The notes beneath the pieces were generated by a model. The model saw only the letters and a program-made list of their open reading frames with translations, was not told the DNA's origin and ran no database searches. A program made the translations under genes and the position numbers. Below are positions 42,601 to 52,772 of a stretch of 64,000 nucleotides of DNA, piece after piece. The DNA is from Dendrolimus kikuchii (lineage: Eukaryota > Arthropoda > Insecta > Lepidoptera > Lasiocampidae), in NCBI GenBank assembly GCA_019925095.2, contig JAHHIN020000030.1, positions 1,116,001 to 1,180,000 of the forward strand, written 5' to 3'. The stretch's first letter is position 1. Each line of letters begins with the position of its first letter.

Positions 42601-42795
42601 TCCAGCTCTGGCCACCACCGCTACCACGTCGTCGAGGTCGCCCACCCAATTGCCGCAAGGCGGCACGTAATAAGGTTCGCTTATTACGGCCAAGTTCGCT
42701 TGCCACTCCACCATCGCCTGCAGGCACAAGTCCTGAGCGGTGAGGGAGTGGTTTACGTTCGCCTGAAATAGTGCTGTTACGGGCGTACTAGGCAT
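39619..42795 (-). CDS. LINE copy B ORF2: APE endonuclease, reverse transcriptase, CCHC finger
   Basis: 1058 codons from ATG 42793-42795, whose bases overlap the ORF1 stop as ATGCCTAG; an in-frame Met lies 11 codons earlier. Endonuclease, residues ~5-215: VISEPY, VMGDFNAKHCSWGN (~residue 125), SDHRYIRFEL (~205). Reverse transcriptase ~480-760: FRPIVLLNEVAKVFEK, QFGFRRRRST, SLDIANAFNSLPHE, GVPQGSVLGP, and the catalytic FADD at ~665. C-terminal finger ~945-968: C-x5-C-x2-C with H-x4-C (DCRHCGAPDTALHTLVEC). It nicks target DNA and copies the RNA by target-primed reverse transcription. All catalytic motifs I can recognise are present. Length and order fit the R1 clade. Confidence 0.93.
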   Translation of the reverse strand: MPSTPVTALFQANVNHSLTAQDLCLQAMVEWQANLAVISEPYYVPPCGNWVGDLDDVVAVVARAGSGTTLTCLERGKGYAVAESGSIVVIGVYFSRNRPLAEFELPLDAIRAAIGRLSPKTIFVMGDFNAKHCSWGNAFTEPRGRTVEEWALQSGLTILNQGSVQTCVRARGGSVIDLSFATHAAARRVVGWRVLEEVESLSDHRYIRFELIPSSGPSPVHLPPLLPRWALTKLDPEQAEEWALTESWAYPAEFANLESQAEHMRKTLTRVCDAAMPRVSKRQPPCKQVHWWTEELGEMRKAVRIISHRLKRCRARRPPDYVAENGLVGEFREARKALSIAILQAKARARAELLETLDWDPWGRPYRGARNTLRPCTSTVTETLEPEVLRSVIDGLFPDPENFTPPSMGPPVPDTPTDEEPHSISEGELDVALDRLRGRKMAPGPDGVPGGLLFLAAKHLRGQLRELFEACIRAGRFPSQWKEGRLCLIPKGSRPPNDPSAFRPIVLLNEVAKVFEKILAERLVKHLDAVEPGLSETQFGFRRRRSTVDAFETLRTLTDEAVQAKDVVRAVSLDIANAFNSLPHETIMEGLRAHGVPSYLTRLLGAYLQDRHILWEGGESGNPVLGRRRVACGVPQGSVLGPILWNVGYDWILRVPVLPGVGLICFADDTLLTARAASFAESVDVANAGLAIVVDRIARLGLRVSPAKTEAVMFHRKFCKPPADLTVSVQGVAIRVGPQMKYLGLVLDGKWLFKAHFEQLVPKLVKSAGALSRLLPNVGGPGGATRKLYSGILRSMALYGAPVWSTALHRHNRTLLHRAQRVLAVRTIRGYCTVSRTAATLLAGDPPWHLQANVLAEVRRTRQDALARGLTFCQVEIEAIRKRETASMIAVWSQEHDNPAAYGGYTVDAIRPQLTEWVNRTSGTLTFRTTQILTGHGCFDKYLYRIVSCLPFPDCRHCGAPDTALHTLVECAAWAPQRFELETHVGPVDSLCDLVKAMLQSSDNWGAAVTFCETVISLKEAAERDRKRSPAARANASSRGRRPSAGTRRGRYAHYFPP

Positions 42796-45700
42796 TGGAG
42801 GTGTCCATTGCGCGTACTCCCGATGCACCCGTGCGTTGTTTCGTCCTCGGATGGACGAATTTGCCCTTCACGTAGGGAGGCTGGCAGAACCTCGCTAACG
42901 TGGCGTGGGCAGCGTTGAGTTCCCCCGCCGCGCACGCCGCGCAGTGGGGGTTCCGAGCCGTGCAGTCCGGCATCTTGTGTCCGCTCTTACCGCAGCGGAG
43001 ACACAAGTTAGTCCGATCCGGGCACGTGTCCGGACAGGTCTGGGTGCCATGGTCGACGTTGTAACACCGGTAACAACGTATCGGTCTGGCCTCCAGTGCC
43101 TCCACCCTCGCCGAGGTGAAGCCTACCACGAGGTAGCCCAGCTCGACGATGGCTTTAGCAGCAGCGACGGGGCACATCACGTACGATGCGCCCAAACCGC
43201 CCGGTCCTGCACCGATGTGCTTTACGCGCACGTCGTCCCGCCGGCAGCCGCCGGCGCGCGCGGTCGCGTCACGAAGCCCATCGACCGTAACCGATTCGTC
43301 CAGCCCAGAGACGTAAAGCTCCCCACGCTTTACGGGGCGGACGACCTCGGCCATCCCTACAAGGGCTCCGCGCAGAGCCTCGGCGACGCGGTCCGCCTTG
43401 GCCGCGCTCTCGGGTCCCGGCTGGAACTCGAGGAGACGCGCGTCCCTGACGGTCCGCACCACCTTCAGCCCCTCGCGGAGGCCCATGGCCGCGATGTCGA
43501 CCACCGTCGAGGCCTTTGCGAAGACCTCGCGATAACCGACACCCTTCGCGGCCGCTGCCGGCAGCAGTTTAACGATAACTGCGGCCGACTTCGGCTCGCG
43601 GAATACGACCGCAGGCTTCGCAGCCTGTTTCCGCTGTTGCTGCCCCCGCCCCGTCGGCAGGGGAGCAGCTTGCGCCTGGGGGGAGCGAGGGGGCCCGTCG
43701 GCCCTCGCCCCCTTACCCTTTTTCCGCTTGACGACCGTCGTCCACGTCCCCTCCGGGACGGGGGCGGGGGCCACGGGCGCCGGCGGCGGCGCGACGTGCG
43801 CGACGCGAGCGCGGACGACGGGCGCCGCGACGACCGGTGTCGCGGCCGCGGTCGCCGCCCGCTGCCTAGGGGCCGGCCTAGGTGCCGACATCACAGGCAC
43901 GGGTGCCGTGGCGGGGGCCGTTAACGCAGCGGCGGCGTCGCGTGCCACTCTCCGCTGCATTTTCAGCCTCCACTTCACCCCCCCTCTATTCGTCTTCTTT
44001 TTAGGAGGGGCCGGTGACGGTGGGGAGTCTGTCACCCCGACAGCCGAGGCCGCCACCACCTCCATCGGAACCGGGGTACTTGATTCCCCCGCAATCCGCC
44101 GGACGGCGGCTGCAGCCGTGGCCGCTTTTGGCCTAACAGCCACGTTTGGTGCCGGTCTGGTTGCCGGCGCCTTGCCTCGGTCGGCCGCTAGCGGTGGACG
44201 GAGGGTCGGCGCGGCATTCAGCCGGTCCTCGATACCGGCGAACCGGGCATCGAGTATGGGGGCGACGACGTCGATCACGGCACGCACAAACATGTCGTAA
44301 TCGATGCCGCCGAGCCCCGGTGGAGCGGGTGTCGGCGCGGCCCCGTTGGCGGCCGCCGGAGCTCGCTCCGTCCCGACGACGGGAGCCGGTGTCGGCCCTG
44401 CTACCGCAGCAGGGGCTGGACGCGATTTTTTAACCGCAGCGGGTGCGGCGGGCGGTTCTGGTACCGCCGCCGCCTCCGCCGTGGCGGCTTGGGCCTTCCG
44501 CTTGACGGGTACGGGGGTCGGCGCCGCCATTGCAGCAGGCGCCGGCTCCGCAACCGAAGCGGAGGCCTTTAGGGCCTTACGCATGTCTTCAAACTCCCTG
44601 CGGTAGGAGCGGTTTTCCTCCCGCAGCGAGTTTAACTCCATGCGTAGCCTGGCATTCTCGTTACCGAGCTTCCAGGCCTCGGATTCCGGATTTCGCGTGA
44701 CCAGTGTGTCGACGATGTCCGACACCCTGGACGCGGCCTCCTTCAGCCGGCGCACGTAGACCCCCTTCAAATTGCCCGACGTTTGGGCAATATGAATTAT
44801 CTCAGTGAGCTGGGCGCTCGCCGCTAGGCGGAGCTCCCCAGGGCCGAGATCCGATACGTCCCCGACGAGGGTGGCGCACTGGCTAGCCGCGGCCACTTTG
44901 GCGGCGGTTGCCTTGCGCGCCTTGCGCCCCCTTTCACCCCCCTCGGTATGGAGGTAGGCCTCCGCACCCGCGAGAACGCTAGAAGCCGCCGCGGGTGCGC
45001 CCCCCGTGGGGCGCAGAGGCGAGCGCGCGCGCACTGGAGTGGAAGCACCCGACGTGCTGGCCGAATCGGCGCCGCTGCTCTGGGACCGGTCCCAGAAGCG
45101 CGACCTCGATCCGGGAACGAACATCGGGGAACACGATATCGGCACCGTTGCCGTTGAAGACGTGGACGGCGTCGCCGAACCCGATGCCGAAGACGGTGAG
45201 GCTGCGAACGAAGACGACGACGTGCCCGCTGCCGCTGCCGCTAAGGACGAAGACGTCGCCGCAGCCGAAGACGCAGGCGCCGACATCGCGACAGCGGCTC
45301 CCGTCCCAGTAGGGAAGGAAGTCGAAGGGGTCGCCGCTGCCGCGCCTACTAAGTCCCTATTCACGACCCCGGCCGAGGGCGCGAGTGAAGCTGGCGCGAC
45401 AACCGGTGTCGTGGGACGGCTGCTCTCGACGTTGCAGCCCGAAAGGTTGCAAGTCGATGTCGTAGGCACAGGTGAAGCCCGTGCGCTATACGACACCGTC
45501 GTCGTAGGGCACACATCCCCTGCCGTCGCTGAACCGGCCGCCGTGTATACCGGACTACAGGCAGGCGCTTCAGGGCGGGAATAACTATGATCGCGAATCG
45601 CACCGTAGAGCGCGTGCTCCAGCGAGTCTGGGACGCTGCCGGACGGTGGGATGTCATCATATTCTACGTAGGCGCCGCTCCCTTGCACGAGTGAGGCTCG

Positions 45701-46045
45701 CGCAGAGGTGGGTGGCGCCATGTAGGCGTATTGAACTATGGTGCTTGCAGCGCTCACGGCCAGGCAAAAGGCCGAGTTCGCTGCAAGCAGCACGTTCCTA
45801 TCTATCTCCGGGTGTGCTGCGCTCCTGCGCACGGCACGCCCGGATGGGGCCCTAGGCGCCATGGGAACCGGAGTCGGTCCCATCGCGCCGCACCTATCCT
45901 CATGCGTGGCGGCGGTGAGGTCTACCACCACCGACGCACTCCCTACCGAGGCGGGCACATCGGCAGCCGTGAAAACGGCATTATCCGTGTGCCCGGGACG
46001 CGGCCCGGCAGCCGACCTGCTGCGACGGGCCGATGAAGAAGACAT
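42788..46045 (-). CDS. LINE copy B ORF1: gag-like zinc-knuckle protein
   Basis: 1085 codons from Met at 46043-46045 to TAG 42788-42790. The order is a Ser/Ala/Pro-rich N-terminal half, coiled coil at ~452-485, Ala/Pro-rich middle, a region GYREVFAKASTVVDIAA that may be RRM-like, and three zinc knuckles at ~990-1045 (CYRCYNVDHGTQTC, CLRCGKSGHKMPDC, then a CAAC type). Copy A starts 40 codons further upstream; the corresponding ATG in copy B (46164-46166) is followed by an in-frame TAG at codon 39, where copy A has AAA. Copy B therefore either starts at the later Met or is slightly damaged. The ORF1 role is RNA binding and RNP assembly. Confidence 0.9.
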   Translation of the reverse strand: MSSSSARRSRSAAGPRPGHTDNAVFTAADVPASVGSASVVVDLTAATHEDRCGAMGPTPVPMAPRAPSGRAVRRSAAHPEIDRNVLLAANSAFCLAVSAASTIVQYAYMAPPTSARASLVQGSGAYVEYDDIPPSGSVPDSLEHALYGAIRDHSYSRPEAPACSPVYTAAGSATAGDVCPTTTVSYSARASPVPTTSTCNLSGCNVESSRPTTPVVAPASLAPSAGVVNRDLVGAAAATPSTSFPTGTGAAVAMSAPASSAAATSSSLAAAAAGTSSSSFAASPSSASGSATPSTSSTATVPISCSPMFVPGSRSRFWDRSQSSGADSASTSGASTPVRARSPLRPTGGAPAAASSVLAGAEAYLHTEGGERGRKARKATAAKVAAASQCATLVGDVSDLGPGELRLAASAQLTEIIHIAQTSGNLKGVYVRRLKEAASRVSDIVDTLVTRNPESEAWKLGNENARLRMELNSLREENRSYRREFEDMRKALKASASVAEPAPAAMAAPTPVPVKRKAQAATAEAAAVPEPPAAPAAVKKSRPAPAAVAGPTPAPVVGTERAPAAANGAAPTPAPPGLGGIDYDMFVRAVIDVVAPILDARFAGIEDRLNAAPTLRPPLAADRGKAPATRPAPNVAVRPKAATAAAAVRRIAGESSTPVPMEVVAASAVGVTDSPPSPAPPKKKTNRGGVKWRLKMQRRVARDAAAALTAPATAPVPVMSAPRPAPRQRAATAAATPVVAAPVVRARVAHVAPPPAPVAPAPVPEGTWTTVVKRKKGKGARADGPPRSPQAQAAPLPTGRGQQQRKQAAKPAVVFREPKSAAVIVKLLPAAAAKGVGYREVFAKASTVVDIAAMGLREGLKVVRTVRDARLLEFQPGPESAAKADRVAEALRGALVGMAEVVRPVKRGELYVSGLDESVTVDGLRDATARAGGCRRDDVRVKHIGAGPGGLGASYVMCPVAAAKAIVELGYLVVGFTSARVEALEARPIRCYRCYNVDHGTQTCPDTCPDRTNLCLRCGKSGHKMPDCTARNPHCAACAAGELNAAHATLARFCQPPYVKGKFVHPRTKQRTGASGVRAMDTSNA

Positions 46046-46473
46046 CTTCTACACACGCGTCTCCCCGATCTCGGGCATCATCAAACCATCCTTGGCCTTC
46101 GTGTGGTTCCGCTTGCGCGGGACACTCGAAGGCCTCGGGGCCTTCTGGGGACCTGGGCCATCCATTACTGGAGGCCCGTTCCCTTGCCGAGACCAATCGA
46201 CGCGCGTGAATATCTATCGACACAAACGACCGTTATTGCGTAATGCGCCTAGGCGCGCCGAAATGAACAAGCGAATAGAGCTTAACAACTCACCCCAGTC
46301 GAAAAACAACTTATTCGCGCCGGAATCGAACTAAATAACACTGTACACTATCACTACACAACTATTGTCGCAATTTGTTGCCTTTTAGGAGCGAAAAAGC
46401 GTGGAAAATTGCAATTTCCGCAAAGAGCACGGGCATTTGCGACTGCTTCGCACGGATGCCCTCCAGGAACTGA

Positions 46474-46556
46474 AATATACCCACATACATCATGCCATGT
46501 CATAATGAATTCTGATTGGGCTCGTCATGAGCTTATATGGCTCTGACAAGCTTACA
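46474..46556 (+). repeat. LTR-like repeat, right part (after LINE copy B)
   Basis: Starts with the duplicated 13 bp and carries the last 70 bases of the LTR-like unit, ending GCTTACA at 46556. Confidence 0.72.
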
Positions 46557-46763
46557 TCAGAAGTGGGATCCACTCATGCTCACAATGGAAGTAATACGAG
46601 GGGAATCGGTTCATGCTCATGATGGAAAGCATGGCAGTGTGATCAAGACGTGCCGATGGATTATCGGATGCTGCCGATAACGATAACAATGGAGGATTGG
46701 CTTGTCGCGGCCGTGCGCGGGATTAGCAGCGGCGTAGTGGTAGTGTGGTGTGTTGAGGTTGCG
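46557..46763 (+). other. Possible internal start of an LTR element
   Basis: Begins tcagaagtgggatcc right after the LTR-like repeat, where a primer binding site would be, but I could not match it to a tRNA end. GC-rich, without a usable ORF. It meets LINE copy C near 46764 with no target duplication. Confidence 0.35.
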
Positions 46764-49188
46764 ATAGGGTTCGGCGACCCCGTCCACGTCTTCAACGGCA
46801 ACGGTGCCGATATCGTGTTCCTCGATGTTCGTTCCCGGATCGAGGTCGCGCTTCTGGGACCGGTCCCAGAACAGCGGCGCCGATTCGGCCAGCACGTCGG
46901 GTGCTTCCACTCCAGCGCGCGCGCGCTCGCCTCTGCGCCCCACGGGGGGCGCACCCGCGGCGGCTTCTAGCGTTCTCGCGGGTGCGGAGGCCTACCTCCG
47001 TACCGAGGGGGGTGAAAGGGGGCGCAAGGCGCGCAAGGCAACCGCCGCCAAAGTGGCCGCGGCTAGCCAGTGCGCCGCCCTCGTCGGGGACGTATCGGCT
47101 CTCGGCCCTGGGGAGCTCCGCCTAGCGGCGAGCGCCCAGCTCGCTGAGATAATTCATATTGCCCAAACGTCGGGCAATTTGAAGGGGGTCTACGTGCGCC
47201 GGCTGAAGGAGGCCGCGTCCAGGGTGTCGGACATCGTCGACACACTGGTCACGCGAAATCCGGAATCCGAGGCCTGGAAGCTCGGTAACGAGAACGCCAG
47301 GCTACGCATGGAATTAAACTCGCTGCGGGAGGAAAACCGCTCCTACCGTAGGGAGTTTGAAGATATGCGTAAAGCCCTAAAGGCCTCCGCTTCGGTTGCG
47401 GAGCCGGCGCCTGCTGTAATGGCGGCGCCGACCCCCGTACCCGTCAAGCGGAAGGCCCAGGCCGCCATGGCGGAGGTGGCGGCGGTACCGGAACCGCCCG
47501 TCGCACCCGCTGCGGTTAAAAAATCGCGTCCGGCCCCTGCTGCGGTAGCAGGGCCGACAGCGGCTCCCGTCGTCGGGACAGAGCGGGCTCCGGCGACCGC
47601 CAACGGGGCGGCGCCGACACCCGCTCCACCGGGGCTCAGCGGCATCGATTACGACATGTTTGTGCGTGCCGTGATCGACGTCGTCGCCCCCATACTCGAT
47701 GCCCGGTTCGCCGGTATCGAGGACCGGCTGAATGCCGCGCCGAACCTCCGTCCACCGCTAGCGGCCGACCGAGGTAAGGCGCCGGCAACCAGACCGGCAC
47801 CAAACGTGGCTGTTAGGCCAAAAGCGGCCACGGCTGCAGCCGCCGTCCGGCGGAATGCGGGGGAAGCAAGTACCCCGGTTCCGATGGAGGTGGTGGCGGC
47901 CTCGGCTGTCGGGGTGACGGACTCCCCACCGTCACCGGCCCCCCCTAAAAAGAAGACGAATAGAGGGGGGGTGAAGTGGAGGCTGAAAATGCAGCGGAGA
48001 GCGGCACGCGACGCCGCTGCTGCTTTAACGGCCCCCGCCACAGCACCCGTGCCTGTGGTGTCGGCTCCTAGGCCGGCCCCTAGGCAGCGGGCGGCGCCCG
48101 CGGCCGCGACACAGGTCGTCGCGGCGCCCGTCTTCCGCGCTCGCGTCGCGCACGTCGCGCCGCCGCCGGCGCCCGTGGCCCCCGCCCCCACCCCGGAGGG
48201 GGGGGGGCGTGGGCGACGGTCGTCAAGCGGAAAAAGGGTAAGGGGGCGGGGGCCGACGGGCCCCCTCCCCCCCCCCCCCCCCCCCCCCCCCCAGGCGCAA
48301 GCTGCTCCCCTGCCGACGGGGCGGGGGCAGCAACAGCGGAAACAGGCTGCGAAGCCTGCGGTCGTATTCCGCGAGCCGAAGTCGGCCGCAGTTATCGTTA
48401 AACTGCTGCCGTCAGCGGCCGCGAAGGGTGTCGGTTATCGCGAGGTCTTCGCAAAGGCCTCGACGGTGGTCGACATCGCGGCCATGGGCCTCCACGAGGG
48501 GCTGAAGGTGGTGCGGACCGTCAGGGACGCGCGTCTCCTCGAGTTCCAGCCGGGACCCGAGAGCGCGGCCAAGGCGGACCGCGTCGCCGAGGCTCTGCGC
48601 CCTTCTGGAGCCCTTGTAGGGATGGCTGAGGTCGTCCGCCCCGTAAAGCGTGGGGAGCTTTACGTCTCTGGGCTGGACGAATCGGTCACGGTCGATGGGC
48701 TTCGTGACGCGATCGCGCGCGCCGGCAGCTGCCGGCGCGACGACGTGCGCGCGAAGCACATCGGTGCAGGACCGGGCGGTTTGGGCGCATCGTACGTGAT
48801 GTGCCCCGTCGCTGCTGCCAAAGCCATCGTCGAGCTGGGCTACCTCGTGGTAGGCTTCACCTCAGCGAGGGTGGAGGCACTGGAGTCCAGACCGATACGT
48901 TGTTACCGGTGTTACAACGTCGGCCATGGCGCCCAGACCTGTCCGGACATGTGCCCGGACCGGACTAACTTGTGTCTCCGCTGCGGTAAGAGCGGACACA
49001 AGATGCCGGACTGCACGGCTCGGAACCCCCACTGCGCGGCGTGCGCGGCGGGGGAACTCAACGCTGCCCACGCCACGTTAGCGAGGTTCTGCCAGCCTCC
49101 CTACGTGAAGGGCAAATTCGTCCATCCGAGGACGAAACAACGCACGGGTGCATCGGGAGTACGCGCAATGGACACCTCCAATGCCTAG
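46764..49188 (+). pseudogene. LINE copy C ORF1, 5' truncated, locally out of frame
   Basis: Coiled coil near 47290-47340 and the zinc knuckles (CYRCYNVGHGAQTC near 48900) are intact, and the frame is open to TAG 49186-49188. Between about 48197 and 48292 the protein is read in the wrong frame: a G run has 10 G where A and D have 8, and a C run has grown to 26 C, which returns the frame. The N-terminal ~330 codons are missing. Confidence 0.85.
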
Positions 49189-52100
49189 TACGCCCGTAAC
49201 AGCACTATTTCAGGCGAACGTAAACCACTCCCCCACCGCTCAGGACTTGTGCCTGCAGGCGAGGGCGGAGTGGCAAGCGAACTTGGCCGTAATAAGCGAA
49301 CCTTATTACGTGCCGCCTTGCGGCAATTGGGTGGGCGACCTCGACGACGTGGTAGCGGTGGTGGCCAGAGCCGGATCTGGCACACCGCTTATATGTCTCG
49401 AAAGAGGAAAGGGCTATGCGGTGGCGGAGAGCGGGAGTATCGTCGTCATAGTCGTTTACTTTTCGCGCAACCGCCCCCTGGCGGAGTTCGAGCTTCGCTT
49501 GGACGCCATCAGGGCTGCCATAGGCAGACTGTCGCCTAAAACGATTTTCGTGATGGGCGACTTTAACGCAAAGCACTGTTCCTGGGGAAATGCGTTCATG
49601 GAACCTAGGGGCCGGACGGTTGAGGAATGGGCTCTTCAATCCGGCCTGACCATATTGAACCAGGGATCGGTCCAGACCTGCGTGCGCGCGCGGGGTGGAT
49701 CGGTCATCGACCTGTCATTCGCCACTCATGCGGCCGCCCGCAGAGTTGTCGGATGGAGGGTGCTGGAGGAGGTGGAGTCGCTCTCTGATCATCGGTACAT
49801 CAGATTTGAGCTTACCCCCTCCTCCGGTCCGAGCCCTGTTCATCGCCCCCCTCTCCTCCCGCGTCGGGCCCTTACCAAGCTCGATCCGGAGCAGGCCGAG
49901 GAGTGGGCACTCACGGAAAGCTGGGCCTACCCAGCCGAATTTGCGAACCTGGAGTCGCAGGCAGAGCACATGCGCAAGACCCTGACGAGGGTTTGCGACG
50001 CGGCGATGCCTCGCGTCTCCAAGCGGCAGCCTCCGTGCAAGCAGGTCCACTGGTGGACCGAGGAGCTGGGCGAGATGCGAAAGGCAGTTCGCATCATCAG
50101 CCACAGACTCAAACGCTGCAGGGCGCGCCGTCCTCCGGACTACGTCGCGGAAAATGGACTCGTGGGCGGGTTTAGGGAGGCCAGAAAGGCCCTTTCGATT
50201 GCAATATTGCAAGCGAAAGCCCGGGCTCGGGCCGAGCTCCTCGAGACGCTCGATCGGGACCCTTGGGGGCGTCCGTACCGTGGGGCCCGCAACACGTTGC
50301 GGCCTTGGTCACGGAAACGCCCGAACCCGAGGTGCTCCGGTCGGTTATCGATGGGCTCTTCCCGGATCCGGGAAACTTCACTCCCCTCAGTATGGGTCCA
50401 CCCGTTCCCGACACCCCCACGGACGAGGAGCCTCACTCCATCTCCGAGGGGGAACTAGATGTTGCCCTGGACCGGCTCCGGGGAAGGAAGACGGCACCGG
50501 AACCCGACGAGGTTCCAGGTCGACTCCTCTTCCTGGCCGCTAAACACCTACGCGGCCAGCTGCGGGAACTGTTCGAAGCCTGTATTCGCGCAGGTCGGTT
50601 CCCATCGCAATGGAAGGAGGGGCGTTTGTGCCTGATTCCCAAGGGAGGTCGGCCTCCCAACGATCCGTCCGCCTTCAGGCCCATAGTGCTGCTGAACGAG
50701 GTCGCTAAGGTCTTCGAAAAGATCTTGGCGGAGCGGCTCGTGAAGCATTTAGACGCTGTGGAGCCAGGGCTTTCAGAAACGCAGTTCGGGTTTCGGCGAA
50801 GGCGCTCCACGGTGGACGCCTTCGAGACACTGCGAACGTTGACGGACGAAGCCGTCCAAGCGAAGGATGTCGTTCTTGCGGTGTCGCTAGACATAGCGAA
50901 CGCCTTTAACAGCCTCCCTCATGAGACGATCAGGGAGGGGCTCCGCGCGCATGGAGTCCCCTCGTATCTCACGAGGCAGTTGGGCGCGTACCTGCAGGAT
51001 CGACATATCCTTTGGGAGGGCGGTGAGTCCGGCAATCCCGTGTTAGGTCGGCGACGCGTCGCGTGCGGCGTTCCACAGGGGTCGGTCCTCGGGCCGATTC
51101 TTTGGAACGTAGGTTATGACTGGATCCTTCGGGTTCCGGTCCTGCCCGGGGTAGGGCTGATCTGCTTTGCGGACGACACCCTACTCACGGCACGCGCTGC
51201 GTCATTTGCGGAATCCGTGGACGTCGCCAACGCCGGGTTGGCGATTGTCGTAGATCGAATAGCTAGGCTGGGCTTGAGGGTCTCCCCCGCGAAAACGGAG
51301 GCCGTCATGTTCCATAGGAAATTTCGCAATCCCCCCGCGGGCTTGACCGTTTCAGTCCAAGGGGTGGCGATTAGAGTAGGGCCCCAGATGAAATATCTGG
51401 GGCTAGTTCTCGATGGGAAATGGCTGTTCAAAGCGCACTTTGAGCAGCTAGTTCCCAAACTCGTCATATCCGCGGGCGCACTCTCGAGGCTGCTTCCCAA
51501 CGTGGGGGGCCCGGGGGGTGTGACGCGGAAACTTTACTCTGGCATCTTGAGGAGTATGGCGCTGTACGGTGCACCCGTCTGGTCCACTGCACTTCACCGC
51601 CACAACAGAACCCTGCTGCACCGGGCGCAGCGGGTTCTGGCCGTGAGGACCATACGGGGGTATCGCACAGTGTCGCGGACGGCGGCCACCCTCCTGGCAG
51701 GCGATCCGCCCTGGCATCTCCAGGCGAACGTCCTGGCAGTGGTGCGTCGCACCCGGCAGGATGCCCTAGCTAGAGGCCTGACCTTCTGTCAGGTCGAAAT
51801 CGAGGCGATCAGGAAGCAGGAAACCGCCTCCATGATCGCCGTCTGGTCTCAAGAGCTCGACAACCCTGCGGCCTATGGCGGCTACACGGTGGATGCAATC
51901 AGGCCACAGCTGACGGAATGGGTCAACCGCACCAGCGGCACCCTGACCTTCAGGACGACACAGATACTTACCGGACACGAATGTTTCGATAAGTATCTGT
52001 GTCGCATTGTGGGCTGCTTGCCTTCCCCGGACTGCCGCCAGTGCGGCGCGCCCGACACGGCGTTACACACGCTTGTCGAGTGCGCCGCATGGGCGCCGCA

Positions 52101-52347
52101 GCGTTTCGAACTTGAGACGCACGTAGGTCCAGTCGACTCGCTCTGCGACTTGGTCAAGGCCATGCTGCAGAGCAGCGACAATTGGGGGGCTGCGGTTACT
52201 TTCTGCGAGACAGTAATGTCACTCAAGGAGGCCGCAGAACGAGACAGGGAGAGAAGTCCTGCAGCGCGTGCCAATGCGTCTTCTCGAGGTCGCCGGCCTT
52301 CATCTGGCACCCGGAGAGGCAGGTACGCGCATTACTTCCCTCCCTGA
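49181..52347 (+). pseudogene. LINE copy C ORF2, one frameshift
   Basis: Starts at ATG 49181 in the same ATGCCTAG overlap. Endonuclease and reverse transcriptase motifs are complete (MGDFNAKHCSWGN, CFADD near 51170, CCHC finger near 52025-52085). A 10-base loss near 50308 (ggccttg directly joined to gtcacgg) shifts the frame between endonuclease and RT. TGA at 52345-52347 is native. Confidence 0.88.
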
Positions 52348-52772
52348 GTTAGGTTCCGTTTACCGCGGGGGGCCTTTAGCTTGCTAGGAGAGCAAAGGAC
52401 CTTCTACCCCCGCACAACGAAGTGGGGTGTGTTCTCCCAGGGCACACTCCAAGCACTTTATTGCGCTGGATCGGCTGGGCGTAACTATGTTCTAAATCTC
52501 AGCCTTTCCAACACATACAAAGCGCAGGGTCGTCAGGGAGGAGGGGGTTTTTAGTGGGTATTGGGGTTGCTCGCTCGTGTAGCAGCGCTCGGAGTCTTCC
52601 ACACTATTCTGTGACGTCGATCGCGGACGGAGCGCTGCCAAGAGCATACTATTGCTGCAGTTTTATCGCCCCCGACCGACGCGTGTCGTTCCCCTAGCAA
52701 CGACCCAGTTTGTGCGTAAATCGGTTAAGCATTTTCCCTCGCCTCAAAAACAAAAAAAAAAAAAATGCCGGG

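Larger units (their letters stand above)
39187..46486 (-). mobile_element. R1-clade LINE, copy B (full length, both ORFs open), with duplications
   Basis: Element sequence spans 39200-46473 on the minus strand, from the poly(A) tail (T run at 39199-39215) to the conserved 5' end ctggagggcatcc (complement ends 46465). It is flanked by aatatacccacat at 39187-39199 and 46474-46486 (13 bp). Seven bases between the 5' end and the duplication appear to be extra. The site before insertion is preserved in the repeat copy at 56461-56473. It is the only copy with an uninterrupted ORF2 and a long ORF1, so it is the best candidate for an active relative. Confidence 0.93.
46764..52772 (+). mobile_element. 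R1-clade LINE, copy C (5' truncated)
   Basis: Homology to copy A starts in ORF1 (gggttcggcgac, equal to about 10535) and runs to the common 3' end and an A tail (52747-52765). No matching direct repeats flank it: gttgcgata on the left against atgccgggcag on the right. It is very close in sequence to copy A; both share the same ORF1 variants (for example VMAAP, AEVAAVPEPPVAP) that differ from B, so A and C form a subgroup. Confidence 0.88.

Noticed and set aside
48267..48292. 26-C run as a functional polyproline or regulatory tract
   Set aside because: Other copies have 6-7 C here; expansion by slippage or sequencing error is the simpler view.
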